From JAZLIC01 sp045617225 (GTDB lineage: Bacteria; Bacillota; Clostridia; Monoglobales; Monoglobaceae): DNA of 10,765 bases. A program made the translations under genes and the position numbers. The stretch covers positions 1 through 10,765 of the forward strand of contig JAZLIC010000026.1 of assembly GCA_045617225.1 (NCBI GenBank), read 5' to 3'. The notes beneath the pieces are model-generated. The model was given only the letters and a program-made list of their open reading frames with translations, was not told the DNA's origin and did not search any database. Numbering within the stretch: the stretch's first letter is position 1; every line of letters starts with the position of its first letter. Positions 1 through 6,498 of this stretch are shown here, piece by piece.

Positions 1-66
1 ATATTAGTCATTTTGTGACATTAGTTAAATAATAGTCACCGGATAAATTGAGGAGGAAATTTAAAA

Positions 67-492
67 ATGATATTAGGATTGACAATCGCGCATGTAGTAA
101 TTGCACTTGCATTGATAGTAGTTGTATTGATGCAGCATGGTAAGCAACAGGGACTTTCCGGAGCTATTGCCGGCGGTGCAGAAACCTTCTTTGGTAAGAA
201 TAAGGGCAGAACTGTTGATGCAATGCTCAAGAAGTTCACTTCTGTTGTTGCAGTTTTGTTTATCATAACTTCTATTGCTCTTGCTGCACTTACTTCACAG
301 AGCAGTAAGGCTGCAACAGATGCAGTTGCACCTACAACCGGCACAGAAGCTCAGCAGGAGATTCATGTGAATGAGGACGGACAGTTGGTTGACGCAGAGG
401 GCAATGTTATTGAAATACCTGCCGAGGGTGAAGAAGCTCCCGTAGATGGCGCAAGTACAGCCGAAGAACCTGCTCCTGATGCAGCGGAATAA
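67..492 (+). CDS. secG: Preprotein translocase subunit SecG with long acidic C-terminal tail
   Basis: SecG is the small accessory subunit of the SecYEG channel and helps SecA-driven export of unfolded proteins across the cytoplasmic membrane. The 141-residue product shows the expected two-helix plan: a first membrane segment at about residues 3-21, a conserved loop with GKQQGLSGAIAGG and FGKNKGR (about 25-49), and a second membrane segment at about 58-77. These motifs are the family hallmark, so the call is firm. From about residue 80 the protein continues as a roughly 60-residue Ala/Glu/Asp-rich tail. Usual SecG proteins are about 75-110 residues, so this tail is an extension. The start is fixed by AGGAGG at 51-56, ten bases before the ATG. 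A hairpin terminator follows the stop, so the gene may end its own transcription unit. No clear promoter is visible in the 66 bases upstream. Confidence 0.95.
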   Translation: MILGLTIAHVVIALALIVVVLMQHGKQQGLSGAIAGGAETFFGKNKGRTVDAMLKKFTSVVAVLFIITSIALAALTSQSSKAATDAVAPTTGTEAQQEIHVNEDGQLVDAEGNVIEIPAEGEEAPVDGASTAEEPAPDAAE

Positions 493-514
493 TTTTATAT
501 TATAAGAAGATAAG

Positions 515-540
515 GGGGCAGATTTTATCTGCCCCTTTTT
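515..540 (+). terminator. Rho-independent terminator or attenuator after secG
   Basis: GGGGCAGA (515-522) pairs perfectly with TCTGCCCC (528-535) across a five-base TTTTA loop and is followed by five T residues. This is a textbook intrinsic terminator. The next start codon is only 17 bases beyond the T-run, so some read-through may supply the downstream glycosyltransferase. Confidence 0.9.
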
Positions 541-557
541 GTATGAGGGTGACCAAT

Positions 558-1505
558 ATGAAAGATACCAAACTTTATTTAGTTTTACCTTGCTATAATG
601 AGGAGGAGGTTTTACCTGAGACCTCCAAAAGACTGCTTGATTTATATTCAAATATGATATCGGGCGGAAGTATCAGCGACGAAAGCCGCATTGTTTTTGT
701 AGATGACGGAAGCCGTGATAAAACATGGGACTTGATTGAGGACTTCACTAAGCAGGACAAGCATTTTCAAGGCATAAAGCTTGCACATAATGCAGGACAT
801 CAAAATGCACTTATGGCAGGACTTATGACCGTTAAGGAATTTTGCGATTGTGCAATTTCCATTGATGCGGATTTGCAAGACGATATAAATTGCATACCTG
901 AATTTATTAAAAAGTTTGATGAAGGTTGCGAAGTCGTATATGGTGTTCGCAATGACAGAAAGACGGACACATTTTTTAAGCGTACTACTGCACAGGGATT
1001 TTATCGCTTTATGCAGCTTATGGGCGTAGATGTGGTCTATAATCATGCGGATTATCGCCTTATGGGCAAGCGTGCGATTGACGGACTTGAAAAGTTTGAC
1101 GAGAGGAATCTGTTTCTGCGCGGTATCGTGCCGCTTATCGGTTATAAGAGTGATTGCGTTTATTATGAGAGAGCGGAACGATTTGCCGGCGAGAGTAAGT
1201 ATCCTCTTAAAAAAATGCTGAGTTTTGCCTTTGACGGAATTACATCTTTTAGCATAAAGCCGATTAAGCTTGTGTGGGCGCTTGGATTTTTTGTGGCATT
1301 TATTTCAGTCATAGCGGCAATATATACACTTATTGCAAAGTTCTTTGGCGTGACTACCGAGGGTTGGGCGTCAATTATGATTTCCATTTGGTTTTTGGGC
1401 GGTGTTCAGCTTATCTCCGTGGGACTTATCGGTGAGTATATCGGAAAGATATATAAGGAAGTTAAAGCAAGACCAAAGTTTATAGTTGAAAAATACACAA
1501 AGTAA
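558..1505 (+). CDS. Family 2 glycosyltransferase, GtrB / polyprenyl-phosphate sugar transferase type
   Basis: This is a GT-A fold enzyme of the bactoprenol glucosyltransferase (GtrB)/dolichol-phosphate mannose synthase-like group. Members move a sugar from a nucleotide donor onto undecaprenyl phosphate at the inner membrane face, to decorate cell-surface glycans. From the start at 558 the product has 315 residues. It shows PCYNEE (11-16), VDDGSRD (48-54) for nucleotide binding, the DADLQD metal-binding motif (103-108), and an RFAGESKY motif (208-215) typical of this subgroup. Two C-terminal membrane helices follow (about 236-260 and 271-294), then a basic tail. An in-frame ATG lies at 543, but 558 is preferred because GAGGGTG (545-551) sits at proper spacing before it and the fold begins at once with KLYLVLPCYNEE. 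Donor sugar and final glycan cannot be told; no flippase or polymer gene is adjacent. The gene probably depends on its own weak promoter or on read-through from secG. Confidence 0.88.
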   Translation: MKDTKLYLVLPCYNEEEVLPETSKRLLDLYSNMISGGSISDESRIVFVDDGSRDKTWDLIEDFTKQDKHFQGIKLAHNAGHQNALMAGLMTVKEFCDCAISIDADLQDDINCIPEFIKKFDEGCEVVYGVRNDRKTDTFFKRTTAQGFYRFMQLMGVDVVYNHADYRLMGKRAIDGLEKFDERNLFLRGIVPLIGYKSDCVYYERAERFAGESKYPLKKMLSFAFDGITSFSIKPIKLVWALGFFVAFISVIAAIYTLIAKFFGVTTEGWASIMISIWFLGGVQLISVGLIGEYIGKIYKEVKARPKFIVEKYTK

Positions 1506-1512
1506 CTAAAGG

Positions 1513-1550
1513 GGCTGTTTAAAAACTATTGTTTTTAGACAGCCTTTTTT
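1513..1550 (+). terminator. Rho-independent terminator after the glycosyltransferase
   Basis: A 14-base arm at 1513-1526 (GGCTGTTTAAAAAC) pairs with 1531-1544 (GTTTTTAGACAGCC) through one G-T wobble, with a four-base TATT loop, and is followed by six T residues. It closes the glycosyltransferase unit and isolates it from the araD locus. Confidence 0.92.
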
Positions 1551-1608
1551 AACTTTATAATTTGGTATTAAGTAAGCAGAAAGTGTAAGTGGTAAGCATT
1601 ATAATACA

Positions 1609-1636
1609 TTGAAAATCAGTTTTGATGATGTATAAT
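1609..1636 (+). promoter_or_regulatory. Probable sigma-A promoter of the araD locus
   Basis: TTGAAA (1609-1614) and a perfect TATAAT (1631-1636) are separated by 16 bases. The implied start near 1643 gives a leader of about 20 bases that contains the GAAAGGGGG ribosome binding site (1645-1653). A second TATAAT at 1600-1605 has no recognisable -35 box. Three GTAAG-type repeats lie just upstream. Confidence 0.6.
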
Positions 1637-1663
1637 AAAATATTGAAAGGGGGCTTACCTAAA

Positions 1664-2353
1664 ATGCTTGATAGTTTAAAAATAAGAGTATGCGAGCAGA
1701 ATATCCTTTTAAAAGAGAATGGGCTTGTAACCTTAACATGGGGTAATGTAAGTGCATTTGATAAGGAAAGCGGATTGGTTGTAATAAAGCCGAGCGGTGT
1801 TGATTACAGTGATATGCGCCCTGATGATATGGTGGTTGTTGACCTTGACGGCAATGTTGTTGAGGGAAAGTACAGACCGTCAAGCGATACACCGACGCAT
1901 ATTTACCTTTATCGCACTTTTAAAGGTTTAGGTGGTATTGTACATACACATTCCGCTTATGCTACTGCCTTTGCACAGGCAGGGAAAAGCATAACCCCCT
2001 ATGGGACGACGCACGCAGACGCATTTTACGGAAAGGTACCTTGCACAAGAGAGCTTACTGAGAAAGAAATAAAAGATGAGTATGAGCGAAATACAGGGAA
2101 GGTAATAGCGGAGGAGTTCAGCGAATGTACAATACTTCAAGTCCCGTCAGTGCTTGTGAAAAATCACGGTGCATTTTCGTGGGGCGAAACGCCTGAAAAA
2201 GCGGTAGAGAATGCAATAACATTAGAGGAAGTTGCAAAGATGGCGTTTTTGACAGAAATGCTTGGCACGGACAAACCCGTAAAAAACTATCTTTTAGATA
2301 AACATTATTTCAGAAAGCATGGAAAAGATGCGTATTACGGACAGAAAAATTAG
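1664..2353 (+). CDS. araD: L-ribulose-5-phosphate 4-epimerase (class II aldolase family)
   Basis: AraD interconverts L-ribulose 5-phosphate and D-xylulose 5-phosphate in the cytoplasm, feeding L-arabinose carbon into the pentose phosphate pathway. The 229-residue product matches the E. coli enzyme almost end to end by recall: LVTLTWGNVSA, IKPSGVDYS, PSSDTPTH, GGIVHTHS, GTTHAD, IPCTR-like VPCTR, LDKHY and the terminal AYYGQ. Zinc ligands are present as Asp75, His94, His96 and His168, with catalytic Asp119 and Tyr225, so it should be active. This separates it from the related L-fuculose-phosphate aldolase. An earlier in-frame ATG at 1622 is rejected because family members begin MLxxLK, which falls at 1664, and GAAAGGGGG (1645-1653) precedes that ATG. 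The stop codon overlaps the ribosome binding site of the next gene (TAGGAGG, 2351-2357), which points to translational coupling with the isomerase-like protein. Confidence 0.95.
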   Translation: MLDSLKIRVCEQNILLKENGLVTLTWGNVSAFDKESGLVVIKPSGVDYSDMRPDDMVVVDLDGNVVEGKYRPSSDTPTHIYLYRTFKGLGGIVHTHSAYATAFAQAGKSITPYGTTHADAFYGKVPCTRELTEKEIKDEYERNTGKVIAEEFSECTILQVPSVLVKNHGAFSWGETPEKAVENAITLEEVAKMAFLTEMLGTDKPVKNYLLDKHYFRKHGKDAYYGQKN

Positions 2354-2365
2354 GAGGTAACGGAT

Positions 2366-3847
2366 ATGAGCTTTTTAAATATTCCAAAAATAAAAGTAGG
2401 AGTTGTGGCTGTTTCAAGGGACTGTTTTCCTGAGTCGCTTGCAGTGACAAGAAGGAAGGCACTTGCAGAGGCATACACAAAAAAGCACGGCGCTGACGGA
2501 TTTTATGAGTGCCCGATTTGTATAGTAGAGAGCGAAATACATATGATGGAGGCGCTCGCAGACTTAAAGAAGAATGATTGCAATGCCCTGTGTGTATATC
2601 TTGGCAATTTCGGACCTGAAATTGCGGAAACGATGCTTGCAAAGAATTTTGACGGCCCCATTATGTTTTGCGGAGCGGCAGAAGAAAGCACATCTGTACT
2701 TACAGATGACAGAGGTGACGCATATTGCGGAATGCTTAACGCAAGCTATAACCTTAAACTTAGAAATGTAAAGGCGTATATACCGGAAGTCCCTGTTGGA
2801 AATGCCGAGCATTGTGCAGACTTAATCCACGACTTTTTGCCGATTGCAAGAGCGTTGGAAGGACTTAAAAACCTTAAAATTATCTCTTTTGGCCCACGCC
2901 CTTCAAACTTCTTTGCGTGCAATGCACCGATTAAACAGTTATATAATCTCGATATAGAAATCGAAGAAAATTCGGAGCTTGACTTGTTTGAATCTTTCTT
3001 GGCACACGAAGGAGATAAAAGAATTCCTGAGGTTTTGGCGGATATGCAAAGCGAACTTGGTGGGGCAAATAAAAAGCCGGAAATCCTTGAAAAGCTTGCA
3101 CAGTACGAAATAACACTTCTTGATTGGGTGGAAAATCATAAGGGAAGTAAAAAATATGTTGCAATCGCAGGAAAGTGTTGGCCTGCATTTCAAACGCAGT
3201 TCGGCTTTGTGCCGTGCTATGTAAATTCAAGACTTACCGGCAGGGGTATCCCGGTTAGCTGTGAGAATGATATTTACGGCTGCCTTTCCGAATACATAGG
3301 TGCGGCGGTAAGTCAGGATGCGGTTACACTCCTTGACATAAATAATACAGTCCCCACGGATATTTTTGATGCGGAAATTAAAAATGATTACAGTTATTGT
3401 GCGACAGATGTGTTTATGGGATTTCATTGCGGAAATACCTGTATAAATAAGCTTTGTACTGCCGAGATGAAGTATCAAAAAATAATGGCACGCAATCTGC
3501 CTGTTGAAGTTACCAACGGAACGCTTGAAGGACATCTTGCCCCCGGTGATATAACTCTGTTTAGATTGCAGTCAACTGCCGACAATAAACTCTATGCCTA
3601 TATTGCAGAAGGTGAAGTTCTGCCGACAGACCCTAAAACTTTCGGCGGAGTAGGAATAATTGCAATAAATGAAATGGGAAGGTTTTACAGACATGTTCTT
3701 ATCGAAAAGAACTTTCCGCATCACGGAGCGATTGCCTTTGGACACTTCGGAAAAGAGTTCTTTGAAGTATTTAAGTATTTAGGCGTTGAATTTATTGGCT
3801 ATAACCGTGATAAAAATGACAAATATCCTACCGAAAACCCCTTTTAA
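2366..3847 (+). CDS. L-fucose/L-arabinose isomerase superfamily protein
   Basis: Members of this superfamily are manganese-dependent cytoplasmic isomerases that convert aldoses such as L-fucose, D-arabinose or L-arabinose to ketoses. The 493-residue product has a Rossmann-like N-terminal part (from KVGVVAVSRD) and a C-terminal catalytic half. Candidate metal and catalytic residues are Glu300 in VSCEND, Asp324 in LLDINN and a His in FPHHGA (452/453), with a conserved FHCGN (353-357). It is shorter than E. coli FucI (about 591 residues) and near AraA in length, yet I see no AraA-like motifs, so it belongs to a FucI-like branch of uncertain substrate. The start follows AGGAGG (2352-2357). Coupling to araD suggests L-arabinose isomerase activity in place of AraA; D-arabinose or L-fucose remain possible, though AraD rather than an aldolase as partner argues against them. 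A perfect hairpin covers the stop codon. Confidence 0.82.
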   Translation: MSFLNIPKIKVGVVAVSRDCFPESLAVTRRKALAEAYTKKHGADGFYECPICIVESEIHMMEALADLKKNDCNALCVYLGNFGPEIAETMLAKNFDGPIMFCGAAEESTSVLTDDRGDAYCGMLNASYNLKLRNVKAYIPEVPVGNAEHCADLIHDFLPIARALEGLKNLKIISFGPRPSNFFACNAPIKQLYNLDIEIEENSELDLFESFLAHEGDKRIPEVLADMQSELGGANKKPEILEKLAQYEITLLDWVENHKGSKKYVAIAGKCWPAFQTQFGFVPCYVNSRLTGRGIPVSCENDIYGCLSEYIGAAVSQDAVTLLDINNTVPTDIFDAEIKNDYSYCATDVFMGFHCGNTCINKLCTAEMKYQKIMARNLPVEVTNGTLEGHLAPGDITLFRLQSTADNKLYAYIAEGEVLPTDPKTFGGVGIIAINEMGRFYRHVLIEKNFPHHGAIAFGHFGKEFFEVFKYLGVEFIGYNRDKNDKYPTENPF

Positions 3848-3857
3848 GGGGTTTTCG
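3832..3857 (+). terminator. Hairpin over the stop codon of the isomerase gene; probable partial terminator
   Basis: CGAAAACCCCTT (3832-3843) and AAGGGGTTTTCG (3846-3857) are perfect 12-base complements, and the TAA stop (3845-3847) falls at the tip. The CCCC/GGGG core followed by TTTT resembles an intrinsic terminator, usable on either strand. Only 26 bases separate it from the next start codon, so it more likely lowers than abolishes downstream transcription. Confidence 0.6.
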
Positions 3858-3883
3858 CATTGCACAGAAAGGAGATTTACATT

Positions 3884-4582
3884 ATGTACAGATATGAAAC
3901 GCATATGCACACATCCGGAGTAAGTGCGTGCAGCACGGCAGATGTGAGAGAGATTTTGGAATTGTATAAAAAGATTGGTTATGATGGGGTGTTTATTACT
4001 AATCATTTTCTTGACGGAAATATAAGGCTTGATGTTATCCCATCATATAAAGAGGGGCTTGAATTCTATTTCAGCGATTATCTTAAAGGCGTTGAAATCG
4101 GAAAAGAGATAGGACTAAAAGTCTTTTTGGGAATTGAAATTTCCCATTTGGGAACGGATTTTTTGATATACGGACTTGATAAAGAGTGGTATTTTGAGCA
4201 TCCGGAAATCGAAAATATGGAAAAGACTCAACAGTTAAAATTCCTTATGGATAGCGGTGCACTTGTAATTCAGGCGCATCCGTACAGGGAAGCAAGCTAT
4301 ATCGACCATATCAGATTGTTTCCGAGAAGCGTTCACGGTGTAGAAATTTACAACGCAAAAGGTACGGAACTTGAAAGCAAAATGGCAATACATTATGCGG
4401 AAAGCTACGGACTGTTGAAATTTGCAGGCTCGGATAAGCACGATGTGGCTGAACAGACTTTGCTTGCAGGAGAGGAGTCGGTCACGCCAATCAACAGCGA
4501 AATCGAATTTATAAAACAGGTGCTTGATGGAAAAATGAGTCCGTTTGTTACGGACTATGCGGATATTATAAAAGATATATAA
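3884..4582 (+). CDS. PHP-domain metal-dependent hydrolase (putative phosphoesterase)
   Basis: PHP-domain proteins are metal-dependent phosphoesterases (histidinol phosphatase, nucleoside-phosphate phosphatases, polymerase exonuclease domains). The product from 3884 has 232 residues and shows the PHP motifs in order: His-Met-His near the N-terminus (His7, His9), ITNH (38-41), GIEIS with Glu85, QAHPYRE with His132, and GSDKHD (182-187) with the Asp-x-His pair. It is a stand-alone single-domain protein, so it is not a polymerase. An in-frame ATG at 3860 is less likely: AAAGGAG (3868-3874) is well placed for 3884, and the fold begins right there. The gene follows the isomerase gene closely and lies before a strong terminator, so it is probably the last gene of the araD unit. 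A role in clearing a sugar phosphate or related phosphoester is possible but is inference only. Confidence 0.85.
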   Translation: MYRYETHMHTSGVSACSTADVREILELYKKIGYDGVFITNHFLDGNIRLDVIPSYKEGLEFYFSDYLKGVEIGKEIGLKVFLGIEISHLGTDFLIYGLDKEWYFEHPEIENMEKTQQLKFLMDSGALVIQAHPYREASYIDHIRLFPRSVHGVEIYNAKGTELESKMAIHYAESYGLLKFAGSDKHDVAEQTLLAGEESVTPINSEIEFIKQVLDGKMSPFVTDYADIIKDI

Positions 4583-4590
4583 AAAGGCAA

Positions 4591-4618
4591 GGGCGGATTT
4601 CCATATCCGCCCGTTTTT
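4591..4618 (+). terminator. Rho-independent terminator after the PHP gene
   Basis: GGGCGGAT (4591-4598) pairs perfectly with ATCCGCCC (4605-4612) across a six-base loop, followed by G and five T residues. It separates the araD locus from the kinase operon. Confidence 0.92.
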
Positions 4619-4674
4619 ATAATAAAAGTGTATTGTCGAAAACATTATGTCTACCGATAGTGGAATTCCTGTTC

Positions 4675-4708
4675 AAAACTCTACGCAAATTGAAATAAGC
4701 GTAGTTTT
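4675..4708. promoter_or_regulatory. Inverted repeat, candidate operator of the kinase operon
   Basis: CTACGC (4681-4686) and GCGTAG (4699-4704) are perfect inverted repeats around a 12-base AT-rich spacer. The symmetry extends outward to AAAAC (4675-4679) and GTTTT (4704-4708) if two bases are bulged on the left. Centre-to-centre arm spacing is 18 bases, close to two helical turns. The right arm touches the -35 box, a place where a bound repressor would block RNA polymerase. No T-run follows, so it is not a terminator. Confidence 0.5.
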
Positions 4709-4734
4709 ACAAAATAAAAATAGTATGCTAAAAT
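4706..4734 (+). promoter_or_regulatory. Probable sigma-A promoter of the kinase-isomerase-aldolase-GH2 operon
   Basis: TTTACA (4706-4711) and TAAAAT (4729-4734) are 17 bases apart, and TGC directly before the -10 box gives an extended -10 element. The predicted start near 4741 leaves a very short leader that begins at the AAAGGG ribosome binding site (4741-4746). Confidence 0.6.
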
Positions 4735-4755
4735 CAGTTTAAAGGGTGTGATAAA

Positions 4756-5970
4756 ATGGACGCAAAGTGTTTAGGAAGCACAATAGCAAGGCTCAGAAAG
4801 AAAAAGGGTATGACGCAGAATGAACTTGCCGAATGTTTGTCCGTCAGTAATAAGGCGGTAAGCAAGTGGGAAAACGGTGGCGGCTATCCGGATATAACTA
4901 TTCTGCCAAAACTTTCAGAGTCGCTTGGTGTTTCTGTCGACTATCTTTTGAAGAAAGACGGAAACGGAATTGTAATTGCAGGAAATATTTTAGTGGATAT
5001 TGTAAATATGATTGACAAGTATCCGCAAAAAAATATGCTTGCAAATGTTTTAAACAGCTCGCGTGCGGTGGGAGGTTGTGTCCCAAATACCATAATTGAT
5101 ATTGCACAGATAGATTTTAACATAAATCTTACTGCTATCGGTAAGATAGGTAATGACGAAAACGGAAGATATGTTCTTTCTCAGATGAAGCATTACGGAA
5201 TAGATGTAAGCCGTGTTATTGTGGAAGACGGTGCCGATACTTCGTGCAGTAATGTTATGACCGAGATTAAGACGGGAGAACGTACATTCTTCTATACAAA
5301 AGGTGCAAACAAGACTTTTAGTATAAATGACATTGATTTGGATTCTTTGGATTGTAAGATTTTTCACATAGGATATATATTGTTGCTTGATGAGCTTGAT
5401 AAAGAGGACAAAGAGTACGGAACGGGGATGGCAAGACTTTTGGACGCTGTATCAAAGAGAGGCATAAAAACTTCTATTGATGTTGTGTCGGAGGACTCAG
5501 ACCGCTTTGTCAACAAAATCGTACCTGCTCTTAAATACTGCGATTATGTAATAATAAATGAGATTGAAAGCTCAAAGGTGAGCGGTCTGCCACCGAGAAA
5601 TGATAACGGAAGCATCTGCATCGAGAATATAAAAAAGACAATGGAATTATTCTTTGAATATGGAGTTCGTGATACTGTTGTTGTTCATTGCGTTGAGGGC
5701 GGATTTATGCTCCGCAAGGACGGAAGCTTTTATAAATCGGGCTCCTTAATCCTTCCGGAGGATTACATAAAGGGAAGCGTAGGAGCGGGCGATGCCTATG
5801 CGGCGGCGTGCCTTTACGGGTTCTATAATGAGTTTGAGCCGGAGTATATGCTTGACTTTGCGGCGGCGGCAGCGGCGTGTAATTTGTCGGAGGCTGACTC
5901 TATCAGCGGTATGAAAAATAAAACTGAAATAGAAAAAATAATGCAAAAATATAAGAAAAGGGAGATTTAA
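4756..5970 (+). CDS. XRE-type HTH domain fused to a PfkB/ribokinase-family sugar kinase
   Basis: The 404-residue product joins two domains. Residues about 7-64 form a Cro/C1-type helix-turn-helix (MTQNELAECLSVSNKAVSKWE, ending GVSVDYLL). Residues about 70-400 form a PfkB-family kinase with GNILVDIV (76-83), a substrate-binding GGCVPN (106-111), the INE motif (267-269) and the catalytic GAGD (343-346, base Asp346). PfkB enzymes use ATP to phosphorylate sugars such as fructose, ribose or fructose 1-phosphate in the cytoplasm. The start follows AAAGGG at proper spacing and is needed for the intact HTH. It is first in a four-gene operon, with four bases before the isomerase gene. The likely substrate is the ketose made by that isomerase (fructose or xylulose), but the position phosphorylated is unknown. 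The fused DNA-binding domain and the upstream inverted repeat suggest sugar-responsive self-regulation. This is inference; the motifs look intact in both domains. Confidence 0.9.
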   Translation: MDAKCLGSTIARLRKKKGMTQNELAECLSVSNKAVSKWENGGGYPDITILPKLSESLGVSVDYLLKKDGNGIVIAGNILVDIVNMIDKYPQKNMLANVLNSSRAVGGCVPNTIIDIAQIDFNINLTAIGKIGNDENGRYVLSQMKHYGIDVSRVIVEDGADTSCSNVMTEIKTGERTFFYTKGANKTFSINDIDLDSLDCKIFHIGYILLLDELDKEDKEYGTGMARLLDAVSKRGIKTSIDVVSEDSDRFVNKIVPALKYCDYVIINEIESSKVSGLPPRNDNGSICIENIKKTMELFFEYGVRDTVVVHCVEGGFMLRKDGSFYKSGSLILPEDYIKGSVGAGDAYAAACLYGFYNEFEPEYMLDFAAAAAACNLSEADSISGMKNKTEIEKIMQKYKKREI

Positions 5971-5974
5971 AGCT

Positions 5975-6487
5975 ATGGATAAGGAATTATATGCGGCACA
6001 GGAAAAAAAGACAAGAGAATTTTTAAAGGAAGCAAATATTATAATTCGTGATGATGAGCCGATTGAGGTTGCAGATTTTGGACTTGGTATGCTTGACGAG
6101 ATAGGACTTCAGCTCTGCGTTTATGTAAACACAGAGAGAGTTTGCGCAAAGGAAATGGTGCTCTTCCCGTATCAGACCTGCCCGGAGCATAAGCATGTTA
6201 TTACAAATGGTAAAGAGGGTAAGGAAGAAACATTCAGATGCAGAAAAGGTAAGGTTTATCTTTACGTTCCCGGCGAGGGAAAGAAAGAGGATATGCAGGC
6301 AAAAGACCCGGCTATGACAACTACGGTTTTCCACGAAATCGTTTTAAATCCCGGTGACCAATATACAATTATGCCGTATACATGGCATTGGTTCCAGGCA
6401 GGTCCGGAGGGTGCAATAATATCTGAATTCTCAACCAGAAGCACGGACGAAACCGATGAATTTACCGATAGCAGAATGATTAGATAG
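5975..6487 (+). CDS. D-lyxose/D-mannose family sugar isomerase (cupin fold)
   Basis: This resembles the D-lyxose ketol-isomerase family (B. subtilis YdaE type), cupin-fold metalloenzymes that interconvert D-lyxose with D-xylulose and D-mannose with D-fructose. The 170-residue product carries the expected metal site: His72 and His74 in CPEHKHV, Glu84/85 in KEETF and His138 in MPYTWHWF. The surrounding EIVLNPGDQYTI and ISEFSTRSTDETD stretches are also typical. Its length fits the short YdaE form rather than the longer (about 227-residue) enterobacterial form. The start at 5975 follows AAGGGAG at about 5958-5964, which lies within the end of the kinase gene, so the two are probably translated together. 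The neighbouring mannosidase makes mannose to fructose conversion the more natural role here; lyxose is the alternative. Confidence 0.87.
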   Translation: MDKELYAAQEKKTREFLKEANIIIRDDEPIEVADFGLGMLDEIGLQLCVYVNTERVCAKEMVLFPYQTCPEHKHVITNGKEGKEETFRCRKGKVYLYVPGEGKKEDMQAKDPAMTTTVFHEIVLNPGDQYTIMPYTWHWFQAGPEGAIISEFSTRSTDETDEFTDSRMIR

Positions 6488-6498
6488 GAGATAGAGAA

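Noticed and set aside
295..651. 118-codon minus-strand frame across the end of secG and the start of the glycosyltransferase
   Set aside because: It crosses two well-supported genes and a terminator; the Cys- and Phe-rich product looks like an antisense shadow.
1622..1663. Upstream in-frame ATG for araD
   Set aside because: It precedes the predicted ribosome binding site and overlaps the promoter -10 region; the family N-terminus falls at 1664.
4235..4645. 136-codon minus-strand frame over the PHP gene
   Set aside because: Antisense to a gene with clear PHP motifs; the product has no recognisable features.
4681..4704. Inverted repeat considered as a terminator
   Set aside because: No T-run on either side directly after the stem, a long AT-rich loop, and it overlaps a promoter; an operator is the better reading.
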